The notes under the pieces were generated by a model. That model made no database searches, was not told the DNA's origin, and saw only the letters and a list, made by a program, of their open reading frames with translations. The position numbers were made by a program, and so were the translations under genes. Shown piece by piece: positions 26,007 to 38,592 of a stretch of DNA of 64,000 nucleotides (position 1 is the first letter of the stretch; each line of letters starts with the position of its first letter). The stretch covers positions 40,033,674-40,097,673 of the forward strand of contig NC_053142.1 of assembly GCF_016808335.1 (NCBI RefSeq), read 5' to 3'. Origin of the DNA: Panicum virgatum. Lineage: Eukaryota; Streptophyta; Magnoliopsida; Poales; Poaceae.

Positions 26007-29000
26007 TCATGCAACTCCAAGATCTTCAATGCTGCTACCGGAGCTATTAATCTTTATGATGTCCAAGTAAGATGAACCTGCAGAATTTAAAAGTTAGTAT
26101 GTTTTTAATTTGAAATGAACAAACCAATTAAAAAAGGTAGTAAATTATAACCTGATTCTCTAAGCCAATCCTGAAAGCAAATCAAACCTTCCACAGTGTT
26201 GCCTGACAGCCTAGTTCTATGGTCAGAGATGATTCGGCCTCCTGTACTGAACGCAGATTCAGAAGGTACCGTTGATGCAGGAGCAGCCAATACATCTCGG
26301 GCCATACGTGCTACAATCGGGTACTTTGTTGTGTGCATCTTCCACCAGTGCAAGATATCGAAGCTGTCATCGTCACATGGAAATAGATCATCATGAAGAT
26401 ATCTGTCGAGTTCCCCGGTGACTTGATTGCTTTCAGCACTCACATGTGTACTCCAATCAGCCCAGTGACCTTTTAGTGAAGATGCAGTGCCATTTCCTTG
26501 AGTAGAAGACTGCAATGACTCTCCCGTTTCAGATGAGTAACCACTGAACAAACTTCTTATAGCTCTATCTACTTTAGCAATATGAACACTGGCGTTGTCT
26601 CCAAAAGCTTGCTTTAAGCAAAAATCAACAAACCGAAACTTGAACCGTGGATCAAGTATTACTGGTATGCAATTAGATAAGTATGATATCATCCAATATT
26701 TAGCAAATTTGTTCTTCATTCGATGAACCATCGATGCAACAGTTTTGTTTCCACTTGATTCTTTCGATTCCAATGCTACTTTCACACTCCAAATTTCATG
26801 AAAGTATAGATTAGATGTAGGATACCTTGTACCAGAAACAACTCTAGTTGCTAACTCGAATACCTTCAAAAACTTATAAACTGCACAAGCTCTTTGCCAC
26901 TCTTCAGCTGTTGGACAGTATAGGTAGTCTTTATCTTTCTCTGCTAACTCATGAAAAGCCTCTTGAAATGGGAAAGCTGACTCTAACATATCACACGTTG
27001 AGTTCCAACGCGTTGGAACATCTAGTGAAGGCCGACTCCTACAATATATGCCCATCTCTGCAATTATCTCCTCAAATTTTTCCTTTCTAGATTGAGAACT
27101 CTTGATGTACTTCACACTCTCTCTAATATTATCAATGACAAGTTCAATCACTTGCAGCCCAGCTTGTACTATAAGGTTGAGAACATGGGCGGCACATCTA
27201 ACATGAAACAGGTCTCCTTTGCAATGCAACAAAGACTTTTTCACCAAATTAAGCTGTAGCAAATCCATCATTGACTTGTTTGCGCTTGCATTGTCAAGTG
27301 TAATGCTATAAAGTTTGTCCTCGATGTTGTAATACCTAAGTGTCTTTAGCATCACACTGTAGAGGTTAAAACCATCATGCGGCGTATTCACCGCACAAAA
27401 CCTAATTATCTTCTTTTGAACTCGCCATTCATCATCAATATAATGGCACGTAACTACCATGTATCCACTATTCTGATTGGAAGTCCACAAATCAGCTGTT
27501 AACGAGACTCTAAAATTATAATCCTTAAACATATCTCTTAGTGATGCCCTTTGATTCTTATAAGCCTCCATGCAATTTTCTTTTATTGTTACCCTAGATA
27601 CTTTTTCAGCAAGGGGATTCAAGCTGAGTGAATAGCTACGGAACCCATCGTATTCAACAAATGAGAAAGGCAATTCATGAAGAAAAATCAGTCTAACAAG
27701 TTCACACCTAGTGATTGTGCGATCAAATTTCCAATTTGTTAGAATTGTTGTCTCCGTTGACAATTCTGAAGACTTCAATTGTTCAACCATATCATGCATT
27801 TTAAGCCTTGGTTCACACACAACCAAATGTCTATGCATGTGACTAGTTCCTGAGTTACGGGCAGCAGCAAATACCTCATTGCAATGCTTGCATCGTGCTT
27901 GCATAAGTTTTCCACCATTGTAAATAGGATCCATATCATTCCATATTTCTGATCTCAATTTGCATGGTTTGCTTCTGGAGGAAGTGGAATTATCTGCAGC
28001 ATTGGTGTAAGAGAGATGTCAGTGAAAAGAATGGCATGAAAGCTAGACAATCACATTGATTAGATAGTGATAAAGCATGGCATGGAAGCTAGTCTAGTTA
28101 TTATTACCAGGATTATCCATTGATATTGTTTGATCATCCAAGTTTGGCGATGGCGATGTGGAACAGGATGGGGATCTCTCTGGAGCATGTGGTTCCAATA
28201 CAGGACTTGTCGGACTGCGTGATGTCGACCTTGGCCGCATGACCACAGGTGACACAACCAACCTCATCATTGGAGAACTTGTCACTAGCGGAGACCTCAT
28301 CACCAGCGGAGACACTTGTTTGTTTCCCACCATTGGAGGCTTGAACCGCTTTGTAGGCCTCTGTTTACTTATTTATGCACGCCTCTTTAATGGAGAGCCT
28401 GTAGGAGACTTTTGTTGATTTCCCATTGCAGGAGACTTCACTCGTTTTTGAGCCGATTGCTTCTTTTGACTCGTTTCTGCCCGCTTTGCAACCATGTGCC
28501 TTTTCTGATTTCCCACCGCTGGAGGCTTTTTAAGCTTCGTTGCTGAAGAGCTGATCAAAGGTGCGCCACATGAGCCCCAACTTCTTCAGGTAAAGATTGT
28601 GAAGCCAACTCCATCTGCAAAGAAGAAAATGCAACATTATTTCAAGATAATGATGCAATTACCAAAAACAAAATTCACCACTTCAGCAAATGATGCAAAA
28701 AAGACTCCCCTTTCATGCATCTGCATCTCAAATTGAATAGTTAAATGTACTAGCAAGTATGAAGCTATATTTTTATTAAAAAAATCTAACACTTCTGTAA
28801 ATCAACAATGCTCTCAAACAAAACAAGCAAAAACAGATTGCCCAGAAACCTCTGGGAGCATAACAGAGCTACCATTTCCATTAGCATGCTGAACTTTATC
28901 TGAAGCTGCTGTCAGAGAATAATAAATAATCACTAATCTGAAGCTGCTGTCGACAATAGCATGCCACAAGAACAGAAAGATGCCGATCAGTAACTGCAGA

Positions 29001-30490
29001 TACCATTTCCATTAGACTAATGTAATTTTGCTCTAGTCTTCTCTTTCAATACTAATGTAATTTTGCTCTACTACTTTTGCCTCTGATCCACAGCATCTCT
29101 ATGTGCCTCCTAACTAAACTAAGATACTACTTTTGCTCTACTACTTTTCGCTGGATTAGCCAGGCTTCCTCTCTGGACTCTGCAGTAGTCCTCTCTGGAA
29201 TAGTTCTTCTCTACTATTTTTCAACCAGCTGCATCAACAATCAAACAAAGTCGTACATGACCCAAAAAAAAAGAAAGGAAGTCGTATATTGTTGCAACTC
29301 TGTAGGACTGCATTGCAGTCTGAAAGTCTCAAAGGCGATATATAGGTCCTCTGAACGAAACTCTTCCTTCTCTGTTGTATTCATTCAAATCAATCTGATG
29401 CATGTAACCCTATTCAAATCAAGATATCTGCAATCAGTTATTCAAGAAGCAATCTGTTGCTTGCTGATTTACAGCGACCTATTTCCTATCTAATAGTTAC
29501 CCTAGCCTCTTTCTGATGCATGTAACCCTAGGTAGGGATGAAAACGGTCGGGAACGGTCGGGAAAACCCCTTAACCGTTCCCGCAACTGTATTTTTTGGT
29601 GGGGAAAGGGAACGGGAACGGAAAAATCGGACGGGAAAACGAAATCGGTATTACGGGATATCGGGAACGGAATCAATCGGTCGGGAGCATGCCGGTTACG
29701 ATCGGGAATCGATAACTCAAAACAGGAAAATACATACAACCACTTCAAACATTTAACTCGATAAAATAATTACAACTATGCATAAATAACATGGAAACAA
29801 GACTCGTATAACTAAGAAACAGAGGTAAAGTGAATCACGAATTCACAATTCACGTTGTAACACATGCAAACAACAATTCACGTTTCCAACACAGGTAACA
29901 CAGCCGACTACGACAAATACGGGAATTCCCGCGGGAATTTTTCCGGCTGAAAACGGGAACCGTGAAAACGGTCGGGAAAACACCCCAACCGTTTCCGTTC
30001 CCGTTCCTGCCCGTTTTCCCGTTTTGTTTTCCCATTTTCCTATTTTTTCCGCGGAAACGGTTTACGGTCGTTTTAGACGGTAAATGGAGCCGGTCGGGAT
30101 GGGATTTTCCCGTCCCATTTTCAACCCTAACCCTAGGCATCCAACTAAATGACTAATGAGTCAAGTACAGGTGAATAAGGCTGAATGCTTTCAGTCATCT
30201 AGAGAAAAAAAATCCACCCATCTAAGAACCCACGCATGACGCATCCACAAATTGTTTACCTGTTCTTGAACCGTGCAGGTAGAGGGAAGCCGGGAAGGAG
30301 AAGATTCGGTGGCCTGGCGCAACAAGAACTGTGCGGGTCCGGAGGGCATGGTGGCGCCATGAATTAGAGGCGGCCGTGCTTCGGCCTGCTGCGCACGAGA
30401 CGGCGCGGGCACAGATGCAAGGGTAGCCGCACGGGCTGCTGGGGACGGAGGGAGGGAGGGCGGCGCCGGGGATTTTGCGGAGTTCTGCAT
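26007..30490 (-). pseudogene. hAT transposase with BED zinc finger, damaged 5' exons
   Basis: Would cut and paste hAT elements. Likely exons, in transcription order: 30490-30260 (start MQNSAKSPAPP), 28614 to about 28373, about 28350-28108, 27993-26152, 26077-26007. The large exon is open for more than 600 codons: BED-type finger (CKHC...HRHLVVC), the catalytic core with LTADLWTSNQNSGY, DNASANKSMM and RCAAHVLNLIVQAG, and the C-terminal dimerisation segment (VPSESAFSTGGR, LSGNTVEGLIC, QDWLRESG). Phases fit at the 28108/27993 and 26152/26077 junctions. Exon 2 carries a one-base frameshift or stop after EEVGAHVA, and an in-frame TAA occurs near 28378, so full-length protein is unlikely unless splicing differs. 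The N-terminal region has repeated KxPxxGNQ units. RICESLEEPER/DAYSLEEPER-like, but not a domesticated gene: element ends are intact. Confidence 0.82.
29533..30129. mobile_element. Nested hAT MITE, TSD ACCCTAGG
   Basis: 597 bp, ends TAGGGATGAAAACGG and CCCATTTTCAACCCTA, flanked by the 8-bp duplication ACCCTAGG (29525-29532 and 30130-30137). Rich in CGGGAACGG-type subterminal motifs on one side and their inverse on the other. It sits in the first intron of the host hAT transposase gene, so it inserted later. Confidence 0.9.
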
Positions 30491-30800
30491 CGCCGGAGTG
30501 AGGGAGGAGGCGGCGCGGACTGCAGGAGGGAGGGAGGAGGCGGCGCGGACTGCAGCAGGAGGGAGGCGGCGGCGGCGGCGGCGCGCAAGGCGCGATGCCG
30601 ATGCGTCTGCGCCCCGAGCCCCCGATGCAAAGGGAAGGGAAAAGGAAGGTGGGCTGGCCTGCAGAACCCACTAGGCTTAGCGGGCTATACATTTGAGGCC
30701 CATTTGCAAAATGCAGGCTGTGGCAGGTGTTTGGAAATGTGTTTTTGCAGGGTGGCGGTTGCAGGCAACCAGGCCGGCCCGCACCTGCCTACATCCTAAC

Positions 30801-31557
30801 GCTCAGCTCTAAAAATATTTCGCCCTTGGGCTTCATAGGTCGTCCGTCAAGGCTTAGAGGCCCATTAACAAAATCATAACGCATGCCAATAACTGGTGGT
30901 GTGTGACACGCGTGCCGGCCCGGGAACGGCCCGTTAAGGGCCTCCCAGGCTCACATGCCTATCCCATTAAAAGGTTGCTCCGCCGCCGCGCGCTCCAAAC
31001 CTCCGGCCCTCCCACCTCCATTGCCCCAAGTGGCGGACCCAGAACTTTAATCTACGGTAGTCGTAGTCAATACTATAGTAATTTATATATAAATATAAAA
31101 TAACTAAAAATGATTTATGTTTATTTAAAAGGTCACATAATATCTTGAATGCAATATTTTAAGTATAAAACTTACATAAAATGTAATAATGAGTGAAAAT
31201 GCAATTGCCTACAACATTTTTTTAGAACTATCTTATTAACATCTTCCTGAAGTCTAAATGCTATGTGACGAACAATAGCAAAAATAATTTGTTGGTTCCA
31301 CCGACATATGTAGTGCTTCCCACAGATGCTCACAATTATGAAGCAAGTCGAAAGTCTTAATCATACAAGCCGAACGGAGAAGAGTAAATTCAGATATGGA
31401 GGAAGCAAACAGATGTGCTCAAAATGTCCAAAATCATTAGTTAACCCTTGGGCTTTTGCGGAACCATATTCAATGCAAAAAGAAAAAGTAACAGATGAGG
31501 GACTGTGGGCAGGCTAGGCAGCTACAGAGTGGCAACAAGCCTGAACACGCCGCGGGG
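30801..31557. other. Intergenic, nothing recognised
   Basis: After the hAT target duplication; contains CCAAGTGGCGGACCCAGAA near 31026, a phrase common at grass transposon edges. No gene supported. Confidence 0.4.
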
Positions 31558-31902
31558 GTGGGGTGTTTAGTTGGTGAAAATTTTTGGTCCAAGTGTCACG
31601 TCAATAGTTTGACCAGATGTCGGGAGGGTTTTTCGGACACTAATTAAAAAATTAATTTCAGAACTCACTTGGAAACCGCGAGACGAATCTTTTGAGGCCT
31701 TTGACCGCAACATTAGCTAACGTTAGTTACTGTAGCACTTATGGCTAATCATGCAATAATTAGGCTTAAAAGATTCGTCTCGTCGTGTACATCCAAACTG
31801 TGTAATTAGTTTTGTTATTTAGTTACATCTAGTGCTTCATACATGTGTTTAAAGCGGAGGTGAAAATTTTTGGGTGAAAATTTTTTGGAACTAAACGGCC
31901 CC
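31558..31902. mobile_element. MITE of the TGTTTAG family
   Basis: Ends GGGGTGTTTAGTTGG and GGAACTAAACGGCCCC, with internal paired gagacgaatctttt and aaaagattcgtctc. Left boundary approximate; target duplication not resolved. Confidence 0.75.
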
Positions 31903-33794
31903 TATATGTCGCCAGAGGTGATAATAACGGGAACCACCGTATCAAGGTTAATAAATTAGCATGGTATTCAATGGGTCAACAGTCCACAAATCTATATAGA
32001 TTGTTTATACATATACATGCATCGTTGCCAACAAAAGGAGAACATAGATTCCGTAGTATATGCGTGCATGCAAAAAAGACAGCAATGATGATGTCGTCAC
32101 TCATATGCCCGCTACAAATTTGAAACTAAAAAAAGTGATATCTATTAACAAGATCTTCAAAATAAGACCACACTTGACTATGTTTATACGATATTTTTTA
32201 TAATAATATTTTTTAATACTAAATAATTATTTTCATCTCATACGAACAAATATTTTAACTACACGAACAACTGATTATTTTACAAGAACAAAAAAGTTAA
32301 ACATAACGAATAAATAATAATGTACAACAAACAAAATATAATATATCACAAACATTTGTTTGTATAGAATAAATAATAAAAATTAACAACACGAACAAAT
32401 GAGTCAACATCACGGAACAATTTAATCCACTAAACGAACAAATAATTTGACCTTGCGAACAAATTAGTTATACACAGATAAATAATTTTACATGACAACA
32501 AATGCATCGACATTGTAAAAAATATTTTTATAAACACATATACACATGCTAAACAAGTTAGTGTATAAAAAATAAATTATTTCACACACACCAATTTTTT
32601 AATAATTTTTGTTGCTTGAATTTTTATGTACCGAAAAGAAATATCCTCAAACTATAAAGAAAAGAATAAGGAAAGGAAGAGATATAAGAGAAATAATAGA
32701 GAAAAACATAGACCAAGAGGAGCAGATAATGGAAGATTTATCTATGTTTAGATTAGAAATAAAATAATATAAAGAAGGAAGAAAGAAATAAGAAAGACAA
32801 AACATAGAAAAGAAAAAGAAAAAAATGTAAAGAGAAAAAAACTAAAGCAGCATGCAGCATGCATGCGTAGTGCAGCCAGACTACAACTAATAGGCTACAG
32901 CTACCTACGAGCATGTACAGCACCGACCGCAGGATCTATAAAGCTGGCGGTTTCTAATTTATTGGGCCGATTTCCTATGGTGGCCCATCTAATCCCTTCA
33001 GGCGATGGCAACTAACTTTCCAGGGCGCGCAATATACAGTCGCAGCGGGCCGGGGGTCACACGTCTGACCCCAGCAGACTTGTTACTCACTCCAGATTTT
33101 ATTCTTTTAGGTCTAGATTGGTCGTGGTTTATAGTCAAATTTATTGTAAAACAAATTTATTTTGTTTTGAAATAATTTTTTAATTATTCTAGTAATACAA
33201 AAATTTATTTGAAAAAAAATTGTTCGAAAACAAAAAATAATTATTTGACTTTGTGCGATGGTTTCACTGCAAGCAATTCCTAACATTTGCCGGCGCGGGA
33301 GCCCGTGCGCCTCAATCAGGGGCTCGCAGTCCGGCAGCTCTCTTGAAGACTGCTTATTGGGCCTTTCGTTGTCTAAGCCGAAGTTAGCTGACCAGTAAAG
33401 AAAATACGGCCCAAAATTTAGGATAGTCGTGGGCCTATCTGAACTATTTGCCACCGCCGCTCCCCTCGGCCGAGCTCGACGGCGGCCGGCGGTCCTTCTC
33501 TCCCATCCCGACCCCTGTCCTCCCTTTCTCCGCCGGGCGCCGTCATCACCTCCGCGACCACCCGAACAGCGCAGCGCGTGCCTGCTGGGCGCTTGCGGTT
33601 CACCTCCTCCCCCTCGTATCTTTTCTTTTTCGAGCAAAGCATCTGTTGAGGTGTCACATGTTTGCATCGTGGTCAAAATTATACATTGATGTTCCCAAGC
33701 CCTCATGCAGTCAGGCATGCTAGAGCGGAGTCGCAAGCTCGATGCATCGGATCGTGTGCCGGCTCGCCTATGGCCTCACTGTCGCCGCCGTGTA
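31903..33794. other. AT-rich intergenic
   Basis: Very AT-rich from 32150 to 32840, with ACGAACAAAT-type words repeated many times (32240-32480). A GC-rich patch at 33290-33640 has no recognisable coding content. Probably old transposon remains. Confidence 0.4.
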
Positions 33795-34048
33795 CTCGCT
33801 CCGTCCACAAATAAGTGGACATCTCATACTTCGAGGAGTCAAACGTTCTCAAGTTTGACTATATTTTTAGAAAATAGTATTATCATTTGTACCTTTAAAT
33901 TGATTTACTATGAAAATATATGATGTGATTTATCTAGTGATGTTTGTTTGATATTATAAACGGTAATATTTTTCTATATATACATAGTCATACTTAGAAG
34001 TAGTTGACTTCTCGGAGTGCCAGTGCAATTATTTGTGGACGGAGGGAG
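33795..34048. mobile_element. Stowaway MITE (TSD TA)
   Basis: 254 bp, ends CTCGCTCCGTCCACAAATAA and TTATTTGTGGACGGAGGGAG, flanked by TA on both sides, as expected for Tc1/mariner-type Stowaway elements. Confidence 0.92.
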
Positions 34049-34980
34049 TAGGGCTTTGTAGGCGTGGCTAAACAGGGGGACAATCCGGGCCCAATCTCTG
34101 ACGCAGTGATACGTTGCGTGTGCTGACCACTGAACAGAGAGCGCGTCTAGTCAGACTGCAGACATTGCAGTGGCAACAGAGATAGTACAGTAGTCGCTGC
34201 AGTATCCAACAAACGGATCTTGCAGGCTGCTGCCGCCGCGCAGCATGCAGTCGGCGTCAAAAGATCTGCTCCCTGCGTAGGGCGCCTGCCACTGGCCAGG
34301 CCATCATTTCCAAATTCCAATTGGCTATGGCCGCAGGTGAGTCAAACCTCTAGTAGTACAGCATGCCTGCATGTGTAAACCCTAGCATACCGCGGTAGTT
34401 ACTGCGGCCGCTGACTGGAGAAGACATCTATTTTTTGAGATATTTGGAGCGAGTAATCTTTCCTAACATATTTTTACCTATAGATAGAAGCAGCATTTTT
34501 GAGGATTTCATTTTGTTTTACATATTTTGACCTATGACCAGGAGGAAGAACGAAGGAAGAAGAAAGCCACGGTTCTTAGATTCTGATCTAAAGCTACAAA
34601 ATCTAAGTGCTGCTAATGGTAAAAGAAGAAGAAAAACTTTTAGCACGAAAACGATGCCCCATGTTTAATCAAATCCCAGCATGCAAGTACTTATTTGCTC
34701 GTGCTTATGGAATGACCAAATGTTTTTATCCTCGGCCCTGGCCTGATGGCAGCGGAAACGCTGCACGATCAGCATTCCAATCTTTTGCTCACTGCAAGCT
34801 AGGCGCCTAGGCCTGCCAAAGATCTTCCACCCAACATATGCATCGTTGCCAATCCATGTTCAAACAAAAAAAAAACAAAAGCTGTCAACATTATCCTCGC
34901 TCAGTTCAATTCCAGTAAAAGAATTTGGGTCAACCATGTCCATCAAAGACCATAGACAGATTCAGATACCCTCCAACAGT
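34049..34980. other. Intergenic, nothing recognised
   Basis: No gene-like or repeat structure that I can support. Confidence 0.45.
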
Positions 34981-35322
34981 GGCCTTGTTTGGTTGTGCTG
35001 GAATTGTAGCGCTAGTAATAGTAAATAACTTTGACAACAAATTATGGTGTCAAACAAAATCAGTTTACAAAAACAACTTCAGAACCCCCGCGCTAGTGAC
35101 CCTGAAGAATCTAATGAGGCATTTGACCGCGCGATTAGACGATGGTACTGTAGCATCACTGTAGCTAATTATCGAATAATTACCGTCATTAGATTCGTCG
35201 TGAAAAGTTACGCCCATCCCTAAAAAAATTTTACAAATTGACTTCATTTAATACAATATGCATACGAGATTATCTTCTCAGAAAATGTGCGCGCTAGTAT
35301 TCTTGCAAAACCAAACAAGGCC
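34981..35322. mobile_element. MITE of the GGCC-TGTTTGG family (TSD AGT)
   Basis: 342 bp, ends GGCCTTGTTTGGTT and AACCAAACAAGGCC, flanked by AGT on both sides (34978-34980, 35323-35325). Interior resembles the copies at 2574 and 20688. Confidence 0.85.
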
Positions 35323-36923
35323 AGTCCAACGTCAGTATTTCGATCAGGTTCCAGCATACTACTGCATACCCACCAGTTTCGCCTCCCATCACTGACCCCA
35401 GAGACCAGAGTCACGAGTCAAAGGGAAAGCAGTTTCATGGCTCCATGGGCAGCAGCTCAGCGTCAGCTGACACGCCATGATGTCACGAGCGCGACGGCAT
35501 GCAGCGTGCAGGGCACGGGAGATTTCTCTCGGAACTCGAGCTGCAAGATCCGCGCCCATGGCAGAGCGGAGACAGGCGCCTTGCAGGTCTCTCACCGCCG
35601 TGCTCGCCTTGCAGCGGGCGAGCTCGGCGCAGGACGGCAGGAGTGCCGCAGCAACCATAAATGGGCCGCCCAAATCGGTGCAAGGAGCTTCAAGTCAATG
35701 GCGTCCAGCCGCGGAGCTATTCTCCGACGGGATAGAAGGCGGCCTGGCGTGGGTGACAGCGTCAGCAGAGCACGAGGCAGCATGACACCCGGAAAAGCCT
35801 ATGCAGGCCGCTGGCTGCAGGCATTGATCCTGTGAGCTTGGTGGCTTGGCTTCCATGGCGGGACTTCCGGTAGCTGTGTATAGCTGTGTGATCATCTCGG
35901 TTTGGTTCAGGTGGGACAGGTGCAGTCAACATTTGTTACGGTAAAGTGTACAGTGCTTTTATCCTTGGCAGTTGCATCCTATATACAATAAAAAGATAGA
36001 AAAAATGCAGCATTTGTTCCTATGCTCAACCTTTTTCCTGGAGACAAAGCGACCTGAAAAAGACAGGAGAGAGGGAGAGAGAGAGAGATTACTTGTTTAT
36101 TTCTTAAGATGAACAGTAAGTTAAAGGTTGGCCACAAGAAATTTTTTCCAATGATCTCCTCACACAATGTCTGTGGTGCACCATAAAAGGGTTATTAATT
36201 GCTTAAAGCTACCTTTTCTCTGAACATTGTGGCTGCCCTAAATCAGCTCTTGGACAGCTGCACTTCACTCTCCACTGTTAATGGCGGGGAAGATGGATGG
36301 ATGGATATGGGGAGAGTCGGAGAGAGAGAGAAAGAGCATCAATGAGTACTTCAAAGTATACTAATCCCAGAGTACACGTACCCGTGATCACCGAGATTGC
36401 GAGCTTAAACGTGCCCATCAATGCATCACGGCGCGTGTACATGGTATGATGGTATCCTCACCCGCTGTAGTTTGTCTTGGAGCCTTGGCAGCACACGTAC
36501 TACTCCCATCTGTACAGTCCATACTCAACTGAACTGGCCAGTACAACATTTATACGGACAGAGAGATGCAGATGGAGGTGTAGAGAGTAGAGACGGAGCA
36601 CAGTGTATGCTGGTGCTGCGATGGAACGCATTCAAGAGGCAAGATCAGATCCCTCGGGTCCGCGCTCCTGTTTGCAGCGACAAGAGATTTCGTCCCGGGG
36701 GGCGGACCGCCCGGGATGTGCACGCGCCGCGCCAGCTTTTGCCCGGGCGCCCCGGAGTGATCCACTGTGCCGGCGCGGCGCGGCGCGGCGTCATGCCTTG
36801 GCTAGCTGAGATGCAGGGGGCAGCCCCGGATCCGGTCGTATCCGATCAGCGGCGCCGGCCGTGTGCGTATCCATCAGATTGACTCGTAGCTGCTAGCCAG
36901 CCTGCTCGCTCGGCTACTCGCAG
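35323..36923. other. Intergenic upstream of the response regulator
   Basis: Moderately GC-rich patches (35470-35830, 36640-36870) with open frames on both strands but no recognised protein family. May include distal promoter sequence of the 38039 gene. Confidence 0.4.
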
Positions 36924-37713
36924 ACAAGGATGGATCTGGATGGCTGAACATCTGAATTATCCGTATTCGTATCCGTTTAAAACGTAAATATGGATATCCG
37001 TATTCGTATTCGATTTTAATATGGATGTCATATGGATGCATCCGAATCCGATTTTAAGAATTTTTCTCTATCCGATTCCATATTCGTATTCGAGAAATAT
37101 CCGATCACATCCGTATCCGTCCGTATCCGCAAAGAAAAAGTGACTAGGAAGACAATCTTAAACTTATCTTTATACCTAATTACTTAATGATGTACACTAT
37201 TTAAATTATTTAGAAAGCTGGATAACTAATAATATATTTATTAAAATTAGTAATTATTAAAAATTAACTTTAACTATTTAATATATTTATTTCATGATTA
37301 AAATTATTTAATATGAGTCAAATTAACTATTTATTTAATGATAAATATTTTTTATATATTAATTATTATGTATTTAAATATTTATTTATTTTATATTTAT
37401 AATTAGTATTATATATTTATAAAAGCTATGCATAAATAATTATATATTTTTTTATTAGCTATCTTCTAATCCTTTACTCTCTGCTTGTATAATAATTTTG
37501 ATCTACTATAAAATTGTTGACAAAATAAACTGATACTTATGATAGCTCTATGTTTCAAATTGAGAAGGTATCCGGATCCGAATCCGGATTCGAACTATCC
37601 GTTTTATATTTGTATCCGATAAGATCCGCATTCGCATTCGTATCCGAATTAAAATATGATAAAAAGTGACATCCGGATCCGATTTCATCCGTATCGGATC
37701 CGAATCCATCCTT
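36924..37713. mobile_element. hAT MITE close to the response-regulator promoter, TSD ACTCGCAG
   Basis: 790 bp flanked by the 8-bp duplication ACTCGCAG (36916-36923 and 37714-37721). Inner ends AAGGATGGATCTGGATGG and, inverted on the right, AAGGATGGATTCGGATCC. Subterminal regions are packed with ATCCGTATTCGTATCCG-like words, and the centre is extremely AT-rich. Its right end is about 190 bp upstream of the TATA box of the type-A response regulator. Confidence 0.9.
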
Positions 37714-37902
37714 ACTCGCAGAGACACCTGCCGCCGCCGCGCTCGATATCTCTCGGTCGCCGCACCGCCATGAATACGCGATCTCCTCCTTGTCCTTGGC
37801 TTCCAGTCTCCTCGGCTCCTCGGCTCTTTCTGCTAGCCTCCCCCTGTAGCCTCCACCTCCCAACCGTCCCGTGTGAGCGAGGGGTAACCTCACCTCTGGC
37901 TC

Positions 37903-37910
37903 TATATAAA
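37903..37910 (+). promoter_or_regulatory. TATA box of type-A response regulator
   Basis: TATATAAA in the context CTCTATATAAACGCACC, 129 bases upstream of the ATG at 38039, implying a 5' untranslated region of about 100 bases. Confidence 0.8.
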
Positions 37911-38038
37911 CGCACCCCGCCGAGAGGCTCTGACGTGCTCACATCGACCAGTGTCCTACTAGTGTCATCGTCATCGTCCTAGCTCTCGCAGTCCAGATCC
38001 CATTTTGAGGAGAGTTACTAGGTAGAGGTGAACCACCG

Positions 38039-38560
38039 ATGGCGGCGAGGTGCAAGGGTATCGCCGGGGAGGGCAGCGCGGCGGCGGCGGCGGCGCCGCA
38101 CGTCCTCGCGGTGGACGACAGCTCGGTCGACCGCGCCGTCATCGCCAGCATCCTCAGGAGCTCGCAGTTCCGCGGTGCGCAATCTGCTAATCTACCGCTC
38201 GTTTCTTCAATTCTTCTCTGAGTCTGCTGCGGTTTTTCTTCTGTATAAAGTTAAACTGATCGAAGCCGTGTCGCGTCTTGCGTGCAGTGACGGCCGTGGA
38301 CAGCGGGAAGAAGGCGCTGGAGCTGCTGGGCTCGGTACGTGTCTCTTTAGACTCAACTCAATCTGTTGCTCTTTCTGTTTCAGATCCTCCCTTTTCTTGT
38401 ACGCGTTTTCCATGAGAGGATGGCGTAACGTTGTTGATGTTGTTGTGTTTTCAGGAGCCCAACGTGAGCATGATCATCACCGACTACTGGATGCCGGAGA
38501 TGACCGGGTTCGAGCTCCTCAAGAAGGTCAAGGTGTGTGCACGCATCGTTCGACTGCATT

Positions 38561-38592
<32 letters not shown>

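Larger units (their letters stand above)
24873..30800 (-). mobile_element. hAT transposon, 5.9 kb, TSD GCTCAGCT, with captured gene fragments
   Basis: Bounded by the 8-bp duplication GCTCAGCT (24865-24872 and 30801-30808), the hAT target-site length. Ends are CAGGATGTAAGCGGGCCGG on the left and, inverted on the right, TAGGATGTAGGCAGG then GCGGGCCGG; both subterminal regions are rich in GCAGGC-type motifs. It encodes a hAT transposase on the minus strand. Between the left end and the transposase are two exon-like fragments of apparent host genes, and a 597-bp hAT MITE sits at 29533-30129. The size, intact duplication and long open transposase exon suggest fairly recent insertion, although the 5' coding exons are damaged. 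Confidence 0.88.

Noticed and set aside
25994..26060. Additional Nudix exon reading APVAALKILELHDDLKDK upstream of the Nudix fragment
   Set aside because: The frame adjoins the Nudix exon in transcription order, but I could not match this segment to Nudix hydrolases, and it overlaps the predicted last exon of the transposase.
26007..28614. Domesticated hAT gene of DAYSLEEPER/RICESLEEPER type
   Set aside because: The element retains both ends and its 8-bp duplication, and the 5' exons have stop or frameshift damage, so it is a transposon gene, not a domesticated one.
30121..30137. Telomere-like AACCCTAACCCTAGG
   Set aside because: It is the inverted end of a hAT MITE (ending CAACCCTA) next to its target duplication ACCCTAGG, not a telomeric repeat array.
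35287..35835. 182-codon plus-strand open frame upstream of the response regulator
   Set aside because: No recognised motif, overlapping open frames on both strands, and it starts inside a MITE; composition rather than a gene is the simpler explanation.
38561..38590. Coding polyglutamine tract from the CAG repeat
   Set aside because: The repeat lies between the donor at 38533 and the acceptor at 38660, so it is intronic in the response regulator.
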